Shown: positions 40,026-51,954 of the stretch, one piece after another
Numbering within the stretch: position 1 is the first letter of the stretch
Layout: each line of letters starts with the position of its first letter
Source: Marthasterias glacialis
Taxonomy: Eukaryota; Echinodermata; Asteroidea; Forcipulatida; Asteriidae
Assembly: GCA_911728455.2 (NCBI GenBank)
Contig: OU452229.1
Span: forward strand, 23,549,347-23,613,346
DNA length: 64,000 nucleotides
Direction of reading: 5' to 3'
Translations under genes and position numbers: made by a program
The notes under the pieces: generated by a model
The model's input: the letters and a program-made list of their open reading frames with translations, nothing else
Told to the model about the DNA's origin: nothing
Database searches by the model: none

Positions 40026-43000
40026 TTAGAACAGAGAACAGAACTTCCATTCTTTCTTCTTCTGTGTCGTTCCTGCCCCAACCTGAACCCCCCCAGGTCC
40101 CTTAGCAGCACCGCCAGCGTCCTGCACAAACAAAGAAAAGAAACTGTCACTGAAAAGTCTGGGAACTTTAAGAACGAAAAGAAGAAGTTTGACAATGCAG
40201 GCATAATCAGATAGTTTGACAAGAAACATTGAAGCTGTCTTAGGGCAAGGGTTCAGTCATTGGTTATTCTTGATATGTTTTTGTTGTTGTAAAGTTGTTA
40301 GTTTTTAATAATTTAGTATTCTGTTTTGGAGCTTTCATCAATTTTTAAGAGATGTAAATTTTCCATTTTTATACTTTTTTAAATGGACAATAGATGAAAT
40401 GAATTGAATTGAATACAGTAAATAAAAATAATAACAATAAAATTAGTCCAAATATTGGATAGCTTACTAGTTTTCTGTCCATTTTGGCTTTGATGTCTCT
40501 TGCAAGAGTGACGAAACCCTGTCAAAAAAAAAATAAGACAAATAGTATTTTATCTTAAACCCTCCTACTATCTGACCATTCAATATCATCCACTGCAGTT
40601 TTGAATGATATATAAACTATGCCAGCCAGCAATATATATGGTAAATGTATACGCAGTACAGTCAACCCTTCTACTGCCTGACCATTCAACATCACTCACT
40701 ATGGTTTTGAATGATAGATAAACTATGTAAGCCTACAAGTGGTTATTGCATCTACACAGTACACAGTCGACCCTCCTACTGTCTGACCATTCAATATCAT
40801 CCACTGTGGTTTTATATGATAGATCACACTATGCCAGCCTGCAATATATCATATGGTGAATGCATCTACCAAAATACACACATATGTTCACAGTTCTGTG
40901 CACATTTCTTCCACCATACACAACCTATTAAAGTGTTCAGATGGTAAGTCAACTCGCTGAAAAAATGTGACATACAGTAGTAGGATAAAAGAATGCATTA
41001 AGACTGTGATGGAAAATACCACCCTTCACATAGTACTGTTTTCATTGGCTACTACAACATTAGTCTGGTCCCCTGTCTTTATATGTGTAAGGATAAAGCC
41101 TGGCACTGGGCTTACAAACCCAATGGTTTCATTGGCTAGACAAATACACATGCAATGAGGCATAACCACCAGACTGGTACTCCACACATGAGTGTGTACG
41201 TCAGTATTATGACATGCAAGATCAACCAGGAACCAGCTAAACAACATCTAAACATCAACAATAGAGGGTGCTGTTCCACCACTGTTGCACACAGTTTACC
41301 TTCTTGTCACTTCATGTCACTGCAATTACTTGATCAACTTAAAGTCAGATTTTTTACAGGACAACAATTTGGTCTGTCCAGTTTTAAACTTACCTCTTCA
41401 ACATTGATGCTTGCCTTTGCACTGGTTTCCATGAACTTGATGCCATATTCAATTGCAAGCTGACAGTAAAAAAAAAGAGGTCAACATTATTTAAAAATTG
41501 CTTTTCAGTCCTACAAGCTACAATTCCTACAAAATGTCACGATTTCTTGGGGTAATTTTTAGATCTCCGTTTGTTGTTTTTAACTTGATTATTTGTCTGT
41601 CATTTCGTGTTCTAATATTTGGAATGTTATCTGATAAGCTTAAAAACGAGAACATAAGACTTCTCAGAATGTTGGGCATCATTACAGTCTTTAAGAGAGG
41701 GATCAGAGCTAACACCTTCCAGTTGGATGATGAGAGCATAGTTGGATGATGAGAGCGTAGTTTGGGGCCGGGCCCTGTATCCCCGGAGCTGATGCAGCAT
41801 CATGTACCAATTACCAGGTGTCTTGCGTCTGATCATGAGTGGATCAAGAGAACTAATGCATTTAGACAGGGTTCAATGTATTCACAATGAGGTAGACCCA
41901 TCGGCGAGGTCAATATCCAGACCTGACACACGTGGGTCAACCCTAACACCCTTAAGTGATTAAGTGGGATCCTTCCTAACTCTAACAAAATCCAACACCA
42001 TTATGGTATTAACCTGCTGGAATTTGATCGTTGTAAACCTAATCCCATGTAAAGCGTGACCAGTTTACTAATTGAGTCTTCAGTCAATCAGAATTTAAAA
42101 ATAAACATGCCCTTGGATTTTTGAGTTAGCGTGTGTTCAGGAAACAATGTCATCACCGATCCTGAAGATTAATATCTTGATCGATATTCCTTACCTGCTC
42201 TCCTTTATCCTTGGTCACCATCCTCCTGTCTTCCATGTCACATTTGTTCCCCAAGATCATCTTTTCTACATCGGATGAGGCATGCTAGTGGAGAATTGAA
42301 AAAAAAAGACATACTTTTATATGATTTATTATTTTCTGTTAAAAATGTTTTGAAACTAACCATCCAAATAGGACAACTTAAAGGTGCTGTGTCGTCATGA
42401 TAATAGCAGTAAATGGAATAACCTGGTTGCTACGGTGCCAGCGGTCACATCAAAGTTTGACAAAGACGGCACCGTTTGTGATTTGACCACAAGCATATGT
42501 GTGTGCAGTATCTGGTTGAGAGTTCATCTTTCCACGCACAGCCACAGGCCTGCTATAATCATGACGACATAGCCCCTTTAAGCTTTAGTTGGATTAAAAA
42601 CAATCTTGACTTTATAATGCTCTGAGGGAAAGCATCGTGTTTATTTTCCACATACCTCCTCAATATTCCTTATCCAATTCCTGATATTTTCAAAGGACTT
42701 CTGATTTGTGATGTCGTACACCAGCATGATTCCCTGATTGGAAAGAAAAGACATGATTAAATTCAACCATTCACATGAACTTTCCCGGAGTTCACTTTGT
42801 TGGGAAATGGATCCTCTCCTAATCAATAAAACTTCCTTTGAATAAAAAAGACGAAACTTAAAGTACATGTCTGCACCAGTACAAGTATTTAAAAGATTCT
42901 AAAAGCTTTGTCTCATCTTGATTCAAAGAGAGTAGCATACTGAAGCAGTAGCAGCCGTTTTGTTAACATTTTCAAAACTGCACATTATCTTGATTCAAAG

Positions 43001-46000
43001 AGAGTAAGCATACAGTAAGAGAAGTTTTCCATAAAATTAACAATGCTGTAGATGCTGTGCTTTATCTTTTAAGACAATAAGTCACTCAAGAAGCGGTGTC
43101 AATGTTGGATATGCTTTGATTTACATCCATTTACATAGATAACTCATACCAGTAACTTTTGTTCTGCCAGCATTCTTGTTGTACCTTAATTTGATCTGAA
43201 GCAAGTAGTGCATTAAAGTAGCAGATGTTTTGTCAACACTTTGAGTACTGTACTTTATCTTGATTCAAAGACAGTAGTTACATCTATTCCACTAGAATGA
43301 CTAATGTCGTACGTTATCACAACGACCAAAGATTAGACTTACAGGAAGTTGAATGTCTAATTTATCTAAAAGTACATTGTGTAGCCTATAACGTTGGGAA
43401 TTGATCATGAAGTTGTCTGCCAGTACACTGTAACCAGGGACCAATTTCATAGCGCTGCTTAACAGTAAGCACATTTTTGTGCTAACTATAGCAGACAAAT
43501 TTGCTTAAGCGTAAGTGTATTTCACAGGTTAGCAAGAAAATTGGGTGGCCAGCTTGCGCATTCATCATGGATTTGCATTGTTAACGTAGTTCGTTTTCCT
43601 ACAGTAAGCGCCAGAAGGTTAGCATGCCTTTTTCATGTGCTAGGGTTGGCAGCGCTATGAAATGGAAAATCGCATAGTAAGCACAAAATCGGCCGTTAAG
43701 CAGCTCTATGAAATTGGGCCCAGTTCATCTGGTTCCAGTTTCATGGCTCTGCTTACCACGGCATTCTGCGCTTACAGCGCAATGTGATTCTAAGGGTAGT
43801 AAGTGAAGAATTCCGCAATAAGTAGCAACAAGAAATTGGGTCCAGGTACCACCTTCAAAAGCACACATCAGATACCCGGAAGTTACATGTATGGTTGGTG
43901 CGTTATTATTAACAATAATATAAAGATCAATGGGGGACTTTGGGATGCTAGCTGGAAGCAGACATTACCGGTAAATTTTTTAACGCAACTTTGATGTGTG
44001 TATTTCATGTGTGTATTTCATGCATGTGTGTATTTCAGAGGATGTTGGATTTACCACGTGAACCTATTGCCAGCTAACATCCTTAAAAGATGAGCTTTGA
44101 AGGCAGTGATTTTTGGGCATATTCACGTGAATGTGGGGGTGTTAAGGCCTTGTTACATGGGGCAATATTTACAGGCAACTTGGAGGCAACCAACTGTATA
44201 GCATGCAAAAGAAACTCTTCAGTGACACAAGGAACAGTTTTCATACAGTGTCTTACAACACCTAGGAAAATGATGTGAAGATTGAAATGTGAATGTATTG
44301 ACCCAATTCACCTGACGTCACCATCACAATAATTTTAGTTGCGCCATTTTGGAAGTCAATGTCACTGTGTGTTATACAGTGCAGTGTGCATTTTGGGCGA
44401 TGCAGCGTTTACACGTATACCTATTGACTTCCAAAATGGTGAGCGTGGCACAGTCACCGTGTGTGACGTGCGTGCAAGGGGGTCAATTGCCTCCTTGAAG
44501 ATTGCCTGGGGGACTGGTAGGGTAGGAATTGTCTTACCATTGCCCCTCTGTAGTAGGCAGTGGTGATAGTCCGGAATCTCTCCTGGCCGGCTGTGTCCCT
44601 GCAGGAATAAATGGTCACAACTTTATCAATTTGAGGTTTCTTTTTTTTGGGGGGGGGGGATTTGGGATCTTCTTATTTATTTTCATCATCATTTTATCAG
44701 GCCTGATTGCTTGGTTCTTGAAAGGGCAAGGGCACCAGGGCATTTTCTTCTTGACAAAGGGCACCTCTATGAGGAAATCGTAAATTTCTATTGAAATATT
44801 TCAAGGGCACCAAGGCAATGACCAGGGGCAACGGAGGCAATTGCCTCCACAGCCTCTGTTAAGTATCTGGCCTGTTGTATGATTACTTTCAATACAATTC
44901 TAATTAACTTTCACCGATTGATTTTTAGTTCTTTTATATTGCACAAATAAAAACAAATTTATGACATTTAACTAAAGGATTCAACTTTTTATGAAGGAAA
45001 TGAGCGGTGTCATCAATGCATGTACTCACCATATTTGCAGTTTAATCTTCTTGCCATCTAAATCTATTGTTCTGATTTTGAAGTCTATACCTGCATTGGA
45101 TGAAGAAAAAAGAAAGGGAAGCACTACTCTTTACTTAAATGCTGCATGACATTGGGTCCTTGTCTAGATTTCACAAAGCACTAAGATTCATCTTAAGATA
45201 GAGTTGTTAATATTGCCATAGCGATACGTATTGAGACATCACACTTTGCTTGGCATTAATTAATATTTATACACAGTTAAGATCAATCTTGACTTTTTGT
45301 AAAATTGGCCCCAGGGCATAAAGCACTAAGATTCATCTTAAGATGAGTTGTCAATATCGCCATAGTGATTTGTATTGTGACACCACACTTGTAGCAGTTC
45401 AGATTAATTGGCACTAAAAGTTAAGATGTTAGCTCTTTGTGAAATCAAGTCCTGCAGTCGATTTCACCAAACTCTTCCAAACTTAGGAATCATCCTAACT
45501 TTAAGATGCAAAGTGATTTGTATTGTGACATCACACTTACCTTAGCAATTAAGATTGATTCATACATTTACTCATCTTAAGATTGATCTATGCGCTTCTT
45601 GAAATTGACTGCTGGTCTCTTTGTTTACAAGAAATGACTTTTAAATCGATTTAGAAATTTTAAATAATTTCATCTTTTGTTACATACCGTTATAATTCAA
45701 GACTACTTGTATGGAAACTACATACATGCCAGTTGTATTAACGCCTCGAAAATGTCTTATAATAAAAAAAAAGTGGGTGTCAAAAAGTTTTAAAGCAAGT
45801 GTCGCTAAAATGATTACACAAAAACTGCATTAACTTCAAAGCAACTCTGTTCTTTGACAGTTAAACAATTTCACTGCTCAACATTAAAAACCCTAAAAAA
45901 GTTCCTGACTTAAATTTGGAATGTATGATGCATACTCTTGTATCCATTGCACAACAGGAAATGGTTTCCCCTTTTTAAGGGGAACTTTTCAAAGGAAAAG

Positions 46001-48992
46001 TACATGATTTTATTTTTTGAAGAGTAAATTCCATCCCATCCTCTAGTTTTCCTCTTTCCCACCATTTTTTTCTTCTTGATAATTAGCTAATTACAAATCC
46101 TATAGTTTGGCTTTAAAAATAGAGATGGTTGCTTTCCATTGATTCTATGGTCAATGTTCAACTAGCATTATCAGTCACCCATGTTGTATTACCAGCCAAA
46201 CATCCTGATGTTTGCTTTGAACCTGCTACTTTTTTCCTCATAGAGGGAAAAGAGAGGTCAAATAAAAGCTAGGAGAAATTTTTTAGTGTAGGGTGACATT
46301 TTAAAGGGGAAACGATGATCCGGAACAAGGGGAAAAGAAGACAGTGAGTCACCACTGTGTATTGGTTGAGTTTATATAGGCTTCATACAGTGTGCACAAT
46401 CTGCAAGTTGTGAGGGTTAAGTGGCCCTGGATGTTAACCTAACTCCCCAGAGTGATTTACTAGGATCCTTCCCCACTCTAACAAATTCCAACACCCTATG
46501 GTCCAACACAGTCCAACAAAACCTGCTATTAGAGTTTGATAGAATAGGGACTGTTAGGGTTAAAGGAAATTGGCAACATCTTAAAGCCAGTGGTACTAAG
46601 TGTGGTGCCCTTTTTAGCTTCACTTTTTCATTTCCCTGCAACAACAACTGTATGTATTTTTGAACTTGCACTGTTTTGAGATGTTTATTGTTGTTGTTGT
46701 TGTTGTTTTTTTACATAAAATATCTTTTAAAAATGCAATTTACTTGACAACTGGGCTTAGAAGACAAAAGTTTTACTGGGCTAAAAATGTCTTACAAGTC
46801 TTCAGTGACTAAAATAACAATGAGACAATTTTAGCCAAGAGTAAAATAAGCATTATTGGTACAGGAAGGTAAAAATTAAAAGACCTGTCACCCTTGGTTA
46901 CTCACAATTTATAGAATACTATATATATAAATACTGAAAATACAAATAAAGGTTTGTTTCTTTGCAGTGAGTTTACCAAGAGTGAGTCTGAATCACTCGC
47001 CATTTCCAGCAGTGTCAGAATATATTGGAAAAGCAGAAAAGAACCTGGGCCTAACTGTAATTTGATAACATGACATGAATTGGGCGTGGACAACCACTCA
47101 AATAACAGGATATTCTACCTATGTAAAAAATAACAGCCATTTATGTACTAAATAAACTTCCTGGAGTTTACAGCAAAATGGACTGGAACAAAACTATCTG
47201 TACTGACTATACCAAGTCAACTCAAACGTATTGTGCTTTTTTCTTTTCCTACATGCTGACAAGCGTGATAAGGGCCCAATTTCATGGCGCTGGTTACCAA
47301 AATATTCTGCGCTTATGGCGCCCTGTAAAACGTGTGCTTCTTTGGGTAATGGTAGGACGTCGTAAGCGCAGAATTCCCTGGTTAGCAGACCCATGACATT
47401 AGGCTGAGATGTGCAATAAAACAATTCTGTACAATGTGATATATGTGTATCAATTCTGTAAAGTGATAATAGAATTAATAATTTACACTACAGTACAATA
47501 TGTACCTTGTAGTTTTGTGTATTGTTAATGTTACTGGTGTTAGTGTTGCAGTGTCGTTAGTGCTAGTGTTAGTTTGTTAGTGTTACTGTTTCGTGAATGT
47601 CACTGACATACATAAAAAAACATACTAGAGCGTTATACTAGAATGTGTTTTTCCTTTATTTCAAATTACCACATTCGTCTAAATTAACAAAAATATTGTC
47701 CTATATTATTAAATTATCAATATTAACATTTAAGGGTTAAAAAGCATGTTAAGTTTTAGCCCCATACAATGTGCCAATACGCTGGACTCCCTCTGCTTCT
47801 TGGCCCAACGAACCCTGTCCTCTAAAACCAGACATCAACTTTCAAATCGAGACTTACTTTTTTGGGCAAATTTATCCCTCAATGATCGGTCGGCTGTTGC
47901 TGTCAGACATGTCAGACTCACAGGCAGAGTCTGGAGAAGATTTCCGCACGATCCCCCGTGATGGTTGCTGCTCAGCGCGGGTCGTATTCCTGCACTAGTC
48001 TTTATTCCAGCAGTCTTCTTGCGGCGTTTACATTGTCTGTAGTGTTAGCGTTCGGCTACGGACGACGGCACGACGAACGAATACACACACATTGCGACAC
48101 GAAAAAGACTAGTGCAGGAATACAACCCGCGCGCTGAACAGCAACCATCACGGCTCCTCCGCCGTTGTTGACATGGGCTTATATCACCGAGATTTGACAT
48201 AAAATTCCAGCAAAAGCCTAGGATTTATCGCACGGGGGATCGTGCGGAAATCTTCTCCAGACTCTGCCTGTGAGTCTGACATGTCTGACAGCAACGGTCA
48301 ACCGATCATTGAGGGATAAATTTGCCCAAAAAAGTAAGTCTCGATTTGAAAGTTAATGTCTGGTTTTAGAGGACAGGGTTCGTTGGGCCAAGAAGCGGAG
48401 GGAGTCCAGCGTATTGGCACAATGTATGGGGCTAGTTAAGTTTAAGTAAATAATTGCATTTTGCATAAGGCCTTCGCTAAAGCCTTTAGCTTTGCTTTAA
48501 TTGATATAATTTAATTATTCATCATAACAAAATCAGTAAAATCAGTTTTTAAAATGTAATTAATTTTTTTTTTTTTTATTTATTTCGATGAAAAGTTGCA
48601 GGCTGAATTTCTTAAAAATAATGTCTTCCACTGCTATTAGTCTGTGCATGTTATAACTTGTAAATGTATTAGTATTACGAATGCGATTTTTGATTGCCAA
48701 AGTTGTACACAGGTTGTCACGAGTGTATGACATTGGTCGAGTTGTCCAACTCATTGAGTTTTTAAGGCTGTATGTTCAATGGAGCGGAACCAACACTACA
48801 GCACGACAAAACGATTCTGTCCACAGTTTTAGTTTCAACAGACAGTTTACAAATTACAGGATCCTTACCTATTGTAGAAATGAAAGTTGAATTAAAAGCA
48901 TCCTCTGAAAATCTGAAGAGTACGCAGGTTTTTCCAACGCCAGAATCACCAATTAATAGTAACTTGAACAGGAAATCGTAGGTTTTAGCCAT
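40026..48992 (-). CDS. RAB8: Rab8 GTPase, canonical isoform (first exon A), 8 coding exons
   Basis: Small GTPase that drives post-Golgi traffic to the plasma membrane and primary cilium. Coding exons in gene order: 48992-48869, 45090-45030, 44598-44538, 42733-42656, 42284-42195, 41459-41394, 40518-40468 and 40121-40026. All borders are GT-AG and the phases agree; the product is 208 aa (human Rab8A is 207). Seen motifs: P-loop GDSGVGKT (15-22), Thr40 of switch I in FISTIG, RabF1 [14 protein letters not shown] with catalytic Gln67, the switch [21 protein letters not shown] (121-124) and ETSAK (149-153). The first exon ([20 protein letters not shown]) is almost identical to vertebrate Rab8. The tail is glycine-rich, then [11 protein letters not shown], ending in CSLF, a CAAX-type box for geranylgeranylation in place of the Rab8 CxLL. 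Three more P-loop first exons lie upstream. Confidence 0.96.
40250..40415 (+). mobile_element. LINE 3' end fragment (Rab8 intron 7)
   Basis: AT-rich stretch ending GGACAATAGATGAAATGAATT and then a short (GAATT)n tail, the pattern of a truncated non-LTR retrotransposon. Intron 7 runs from 40122 to 40467. Confidence 0.4.
40548..40870. repeat. ~120-bp monomer repeat, inverted copy (Rab8 intron 6)
   Basis: Three monomers with CTGACCATTCAATATCATCC and AACTATGCCAGCC(T/A)GCAATAT, the reverse of those at 2056-2470 and 35930-36130. Confidence 0.65.
42379..42581. mobile_element. MITE with TAAAGGTGCTGTGTCGTCAT ends (Rab8 intron 4)
   Basis: The left end and the right ATGACGACATAGCCCCTTTA are inverted, followed by GATAATAGCAG / CTGCTATAATC. 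The interior has no coding potential. Confidence 0.7.
43437..43846. mobile_element. Two adjacent MITEs of the 'CCATGAAATTGGGCCC' family (Rab8 intron 3)
   Basis: The first runs 43437-43722 (GGGACCAATTTCATAGCGCT ... CTCTATGAAATTGGGCCCAG). The second runs about 43731-43846 (GGTTCCAGTTTCATGGCTCT ... AAGAAATTGGGTCCAGGT). The elements sit 8 bp apart, so one probably landed beside the other. Confidence 0.7.
45165..45615. repeat. Three successive 'TTTCACAAAGCACTAAGATTCATCTTAAG' MITE copies (Rab8 intron 1)
   Basis: Copies start near 45168, 45312 and 45455. Each has CATCTTAAGAT words, GCCATAG(C/T)GAT, TATTGTGACATCACACTT and a closing TTGTGAAAT-type end. They lie 75 bp 5' of exon 2 (minus strand). Confidence 0.65.
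47271..47405. mobile_element. MITE, 'CCATGAAATTGGGCCC' family (Rab8 intron 1)
   Basis: Left GGGCCCAATTTCATGGCGCT with TATTCTGCGCTTATGGCGCC inside. Right GTAAGCGCAGAATTCC and GCAGACCCATGACATTAGG. Confidence 0.75.
47755..48436. mobile_element. Large foldback element with ~200-bp arms (Rab8 intron 1)
   Basis: The left arm 47755-47960 and right arm about 48228-48436 are near-perfect inverse copies (TTAGCCCCATACAATGTGCC ... / GGCACAATGTATGGGGCTA). Inside, 47961-48003 (ATGGTTGCTGCTCAGCGCGG ... GCACTAGTC) pairs with about 48108-48152. The central 100 bp contains ACGACGGCACGACGAACG. There is no transposase frame. It lies about 430 bp 3' of exon A on the coding strand. Confidence 0.85.
48869..48992 (-). 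CDS. RAB8: Rab8 first exon A (canonical)
   Basis: 124 nt, 41 codons plus one base, encoding [20 protein letters not shown], then KTCVLFRF and [13 protein letters not shown]. It ends ATA-G|GTAAGG (phase 1). ATG context AAACATGGC is strong. The closest of the four exons to known Rab8, so it is taken as the reference form. Confidence 0.93.
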
Positions 48993-49254
48993 GTTTCTTA
49001 CATGTCTAACAAGGAGTACATTGACTAATGGGAATGCGTAGTCGTTAGGCTACTGGTACCCGGTAATTTGTTGAGCTACCGCGGGTGAGATTAAGTCTTG
49101 TCCCCGCCTCGTCGTATTTCCGTATACTGTAACATTATTACACGTTGTAATAATAGCGTATACAGGCTACAGACGCATGACGCTGGATACCAACTTATAA
49201 TCTGGGAAACACCCTTATTTGAATAATTTATTGTTACTTCCGGTTACGTCATCC

Positions 49255-49935
49255 CTTCTTAGGTATTCCCCAAGCAAGCCAGAAGTTCAAGTCTTTCATT
49301 GTATTTCGAAATGTTCAAAGTATTCGATTTATTAAAGGCAAGGGATACCTTTTTCATTTGGAACCGGACGTTGGTTTCAATCCTATTTGTACATCTAAAC
49401 CATAAAACCAACCTGTGAAAATTTGGTTTCAAAAGATGGTAGCGTTTTTGAGATATCGGCGAAAATCTGGAGCGGTTATTTTCCATTAAAAAATGCTGAA
49501 ACTGTGTGTTTTTCATTACGTGAAAATGATTCATACTTGAATCATTTGTCAGATTCAAATTTGAGGGCAGAAAACTATGTCTTTCTCGAAAACCACATTA
49601 TTTCAAGGGGAATCGTTTCTCATAGTATTTTATACTATCAACAGCTCTCCAGTGCCTCTTACCAAGTAAGCTTTTATGGGCATATTTGTGGAGTATTTAC
49701 CAAAGATTACTCGAAGAATCAGTGCTTCTGCAAATCCCGTTTGAATCTTACAGGATTTCCAACAAAAACCCCAATTCTGAATTTTTTATGAGGTGTGGCA
49801 GGTTGGCAATTGGTCCCGTCTTAACCATTGGTAAGAAAAACAATCGTCACAGATTTTCATATACCTTACATGGTATAAAGATACTGATGGTAGAAAACTT
49901 TCCTCAAATTATTTCTGCCTGAAGTGTAATTGTTT
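49255..49935. repeat. Probable dispersed repeat between first exons A and B
   Basis: Contains TTAAAGGCAAGGGATACC, TTTCTCGAAAACCACATT and CAACAGCTCTCCAGTGCCTCTT then ACCAAGTAAGCTTTTATG. I recognise the style of this from moderately repeated echinoderm MITEs, but no second copy is visible here. Open frames across it show no domain. Confidence 0.35.
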
Positions 49936-50031
49936 TTAAATAATAAATAAAATAAGATCCAAAAATAGTTTTTGTCTCAGTGAGACGAAAACTCTGCCTG
50001 TAGGAATGCGTGGAAAAATGCTGAATGCATT

Positions 50032-50112
50032 CAGTTCAATTCAATTCAACTTTATTATCCCAAACGGGAAATTCATTTCGGCCTTTACATAAAAAGTTAT
50101 ACATTAAAATTA
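50032..50112 (-). mobile_element. Non-LTR retrotransposon 3' tail fragment (between exons A and B)
   Basis: CAGTTCAATTCAATTCAACT followed by TTATTATCCCAAACGGGAAAT, the same pentamer start as 21127-21200. Confidence 0.4.
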
Positions 50113-50581
50113 CAATTTTACCGTTTTCTCGCAAATGAAACAATGAAATGAGCCGAAATTTTCACAAGTTGGTTTTATTACATATCTTTTGATTTGTACA
50201 AAGAATGGAAGCATTTACATTCAGTTTACCTGGGGCTTTACGTGTTATTTTTCACTGAGTCACATGGAAAATAGGGCCTATTTTCCATAAGTGAACAACA
50301 ACACGCAAGAGAGGACCAACAACTTGTATAAAGCATAACGGTCCCTGCTCTATGGATGTTTCAATGCTAAACGAGCTCAGGACACCACAATTACGATCCT
50401 ATACCTCCCGATTTCATGATCGTATAATATAGAGATCAAGGCTGCAGGCGGGGTATCCGCTGTTCATTGGGTGTCATGGCCAATGGTTGGGCAGTGTGTC
50501 GTGAATGGCCAACAATGATCAGCAGTGCGCCCTCAACAGTCACCCCTTTCCATTAAGTTCATTACTTTTAAGCAGTCTTAC

Positions 50582-50720
50582 CTAATGTTGGTAACAGGTT
50601 GAGTCGAAAACCCTCCTCCGTAAACCTCAACAGCAAGCTAGTCTTTCCAACGTTCGATTCCCCGACTAATAGAAGCTTGATGTGCATGTCATAAACTGGC
50701 TTTTCTAAAACCTTCGCCAT
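50582..50720 (-). CDS. Alternative Rab8 first exon B
   Basis: 139 nt, 46 codons plus one base, ending TTA-G|GTAAGA (phase 1, same as exon A). It encodes MAKVLEKPVYDMHIKLLLVG, then ESNVGKTSLLLRF and TEEGFRLNLLPTLG. The P-loop G-E-S-N-V-G-K-T is intact and the switch I Thr is kept. The region between them is the most diverged of the four (FRLNLLP in place of FNSTFIS). ATG context AAAGATGGC is strong. Spliced to the shared exons it would give 213 aa. No copies of exons 2-8 lie between it and exon A. Confidence 0.85.
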
Positions 50721-51821
50721 CTTTCTTTGTGACAGTCCAGTTACACATTATATTTGGTACAAAGTGTTATTTACGTTCTAGTTCACTGCTCAATTTTTGT
50801 TGAAAGTCCATTGTGATAACGGCGGCAATATAATGCACTGTGGTTGAATATTAAAGGGAAGTTCGATTTATTTTGGGGTAAAATTTTATTATGCTGTTTT
50901 TACAAACGGTAAACAATAAGTGTTTTATTTGTAATAGAATGATGATGTTCATTTGAATTGTTTCTTCATGTAAGGAACTACAGTTCAGCTGGTGTCATTG
51001 TGGTAAAAGAACATGACAACATGTAAAAAGGAAACCGTGCAAAAAAACAACAATCAAAATTGTTCATCGCCCGGATAAAATTAATTGGGTCAGGCTGGGA
51101 TTGCAGCAAGTCCCAGTCGCTTTAGTCTTACTGGAGCATACTGCCTGTTAAGCAACGGGGTCTTTATAATGAGGAGCTTCTAAGTTCCAACTTCCTTCCT
51201 GAATGGGCTCAGTAACTTCATCGTTTTATTATTTCTTGTAGAGAGGGGTGTGTGCCCAAACCACCTCAAAACTTTGGTGAAATTTGGTTCAGATACATAA
51301 TTTATTTAGAAACTAACATTTGAGTGAACACCATGTAAATTAATTTACGTTCAATTGGATGTGTGACCTTGAAGGTTCCAGGGCCTTTTTGGCATATACT
51401 GCATGATACTGCACTGTCATATGGGAAATGTGACATTTTGTGTTATAATTTCCACGTAAATCACGATTAAGAAAAAAGTAACAGCTGAGGCGTGCCCCCT
51501 TTCTTCTCATCAACAGTTGATAAAAATCAGAAAGTGCAATCTCCATAAAATATAAGATTTAATATTTTCTACGCTTGAGCTGTATACAAATCTTGCCTGC
51601 AAGAAGTCCAGTCCATGTGGCTCTTTTGTAAACATGTGATGTCACAAGTAACATGGTTTGTAGATACATATAGTTGTATTAAAAGCAAGGCAATCTAAAT
51701 TTAGTCTGGTTCCAGGCTATGTGTTCATTTAATAAGGCTCTATGGATACTCATCATTTGTTATTGTTATGGACACTTTTGAATTTTGAATGGTTCACATA
51801 CAGATGATGCGAAATTCTTAC

Positions 51822-51954
51822 CTACTGTGGAAATAAATGATGCTCTAAACACTTTATCAGCAAACCTGCAAAGCACGCATGTCTTCCCAACACTCGAATC
51901 ACCAATAAGGACAATTTTAAAGCAATAATCAATCCGAGTCGAGTAGTACGCCAT
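51822..51954 (-). CDS. Alternative Rab8 first exon C
   Basis: 133 nt, 44 codons plus one base, ending GTA-G|GTAAGA (phase 1). It encodes [20 protein letters not shown], then [11 protein letters not shown] and [15 protein letters not shown]-loop GDSSVGKT and FIST(V)G are intact. ATG context AAAATGGC is strong. Predicted product with the shared exons is 211 aa. Confidence 0.85.

Noticed and set aside
48681-48981. Plus-strand open frames opposite Rab8 exon A
   Set aside because: Shadows of the conserved minus-strand coding exon.
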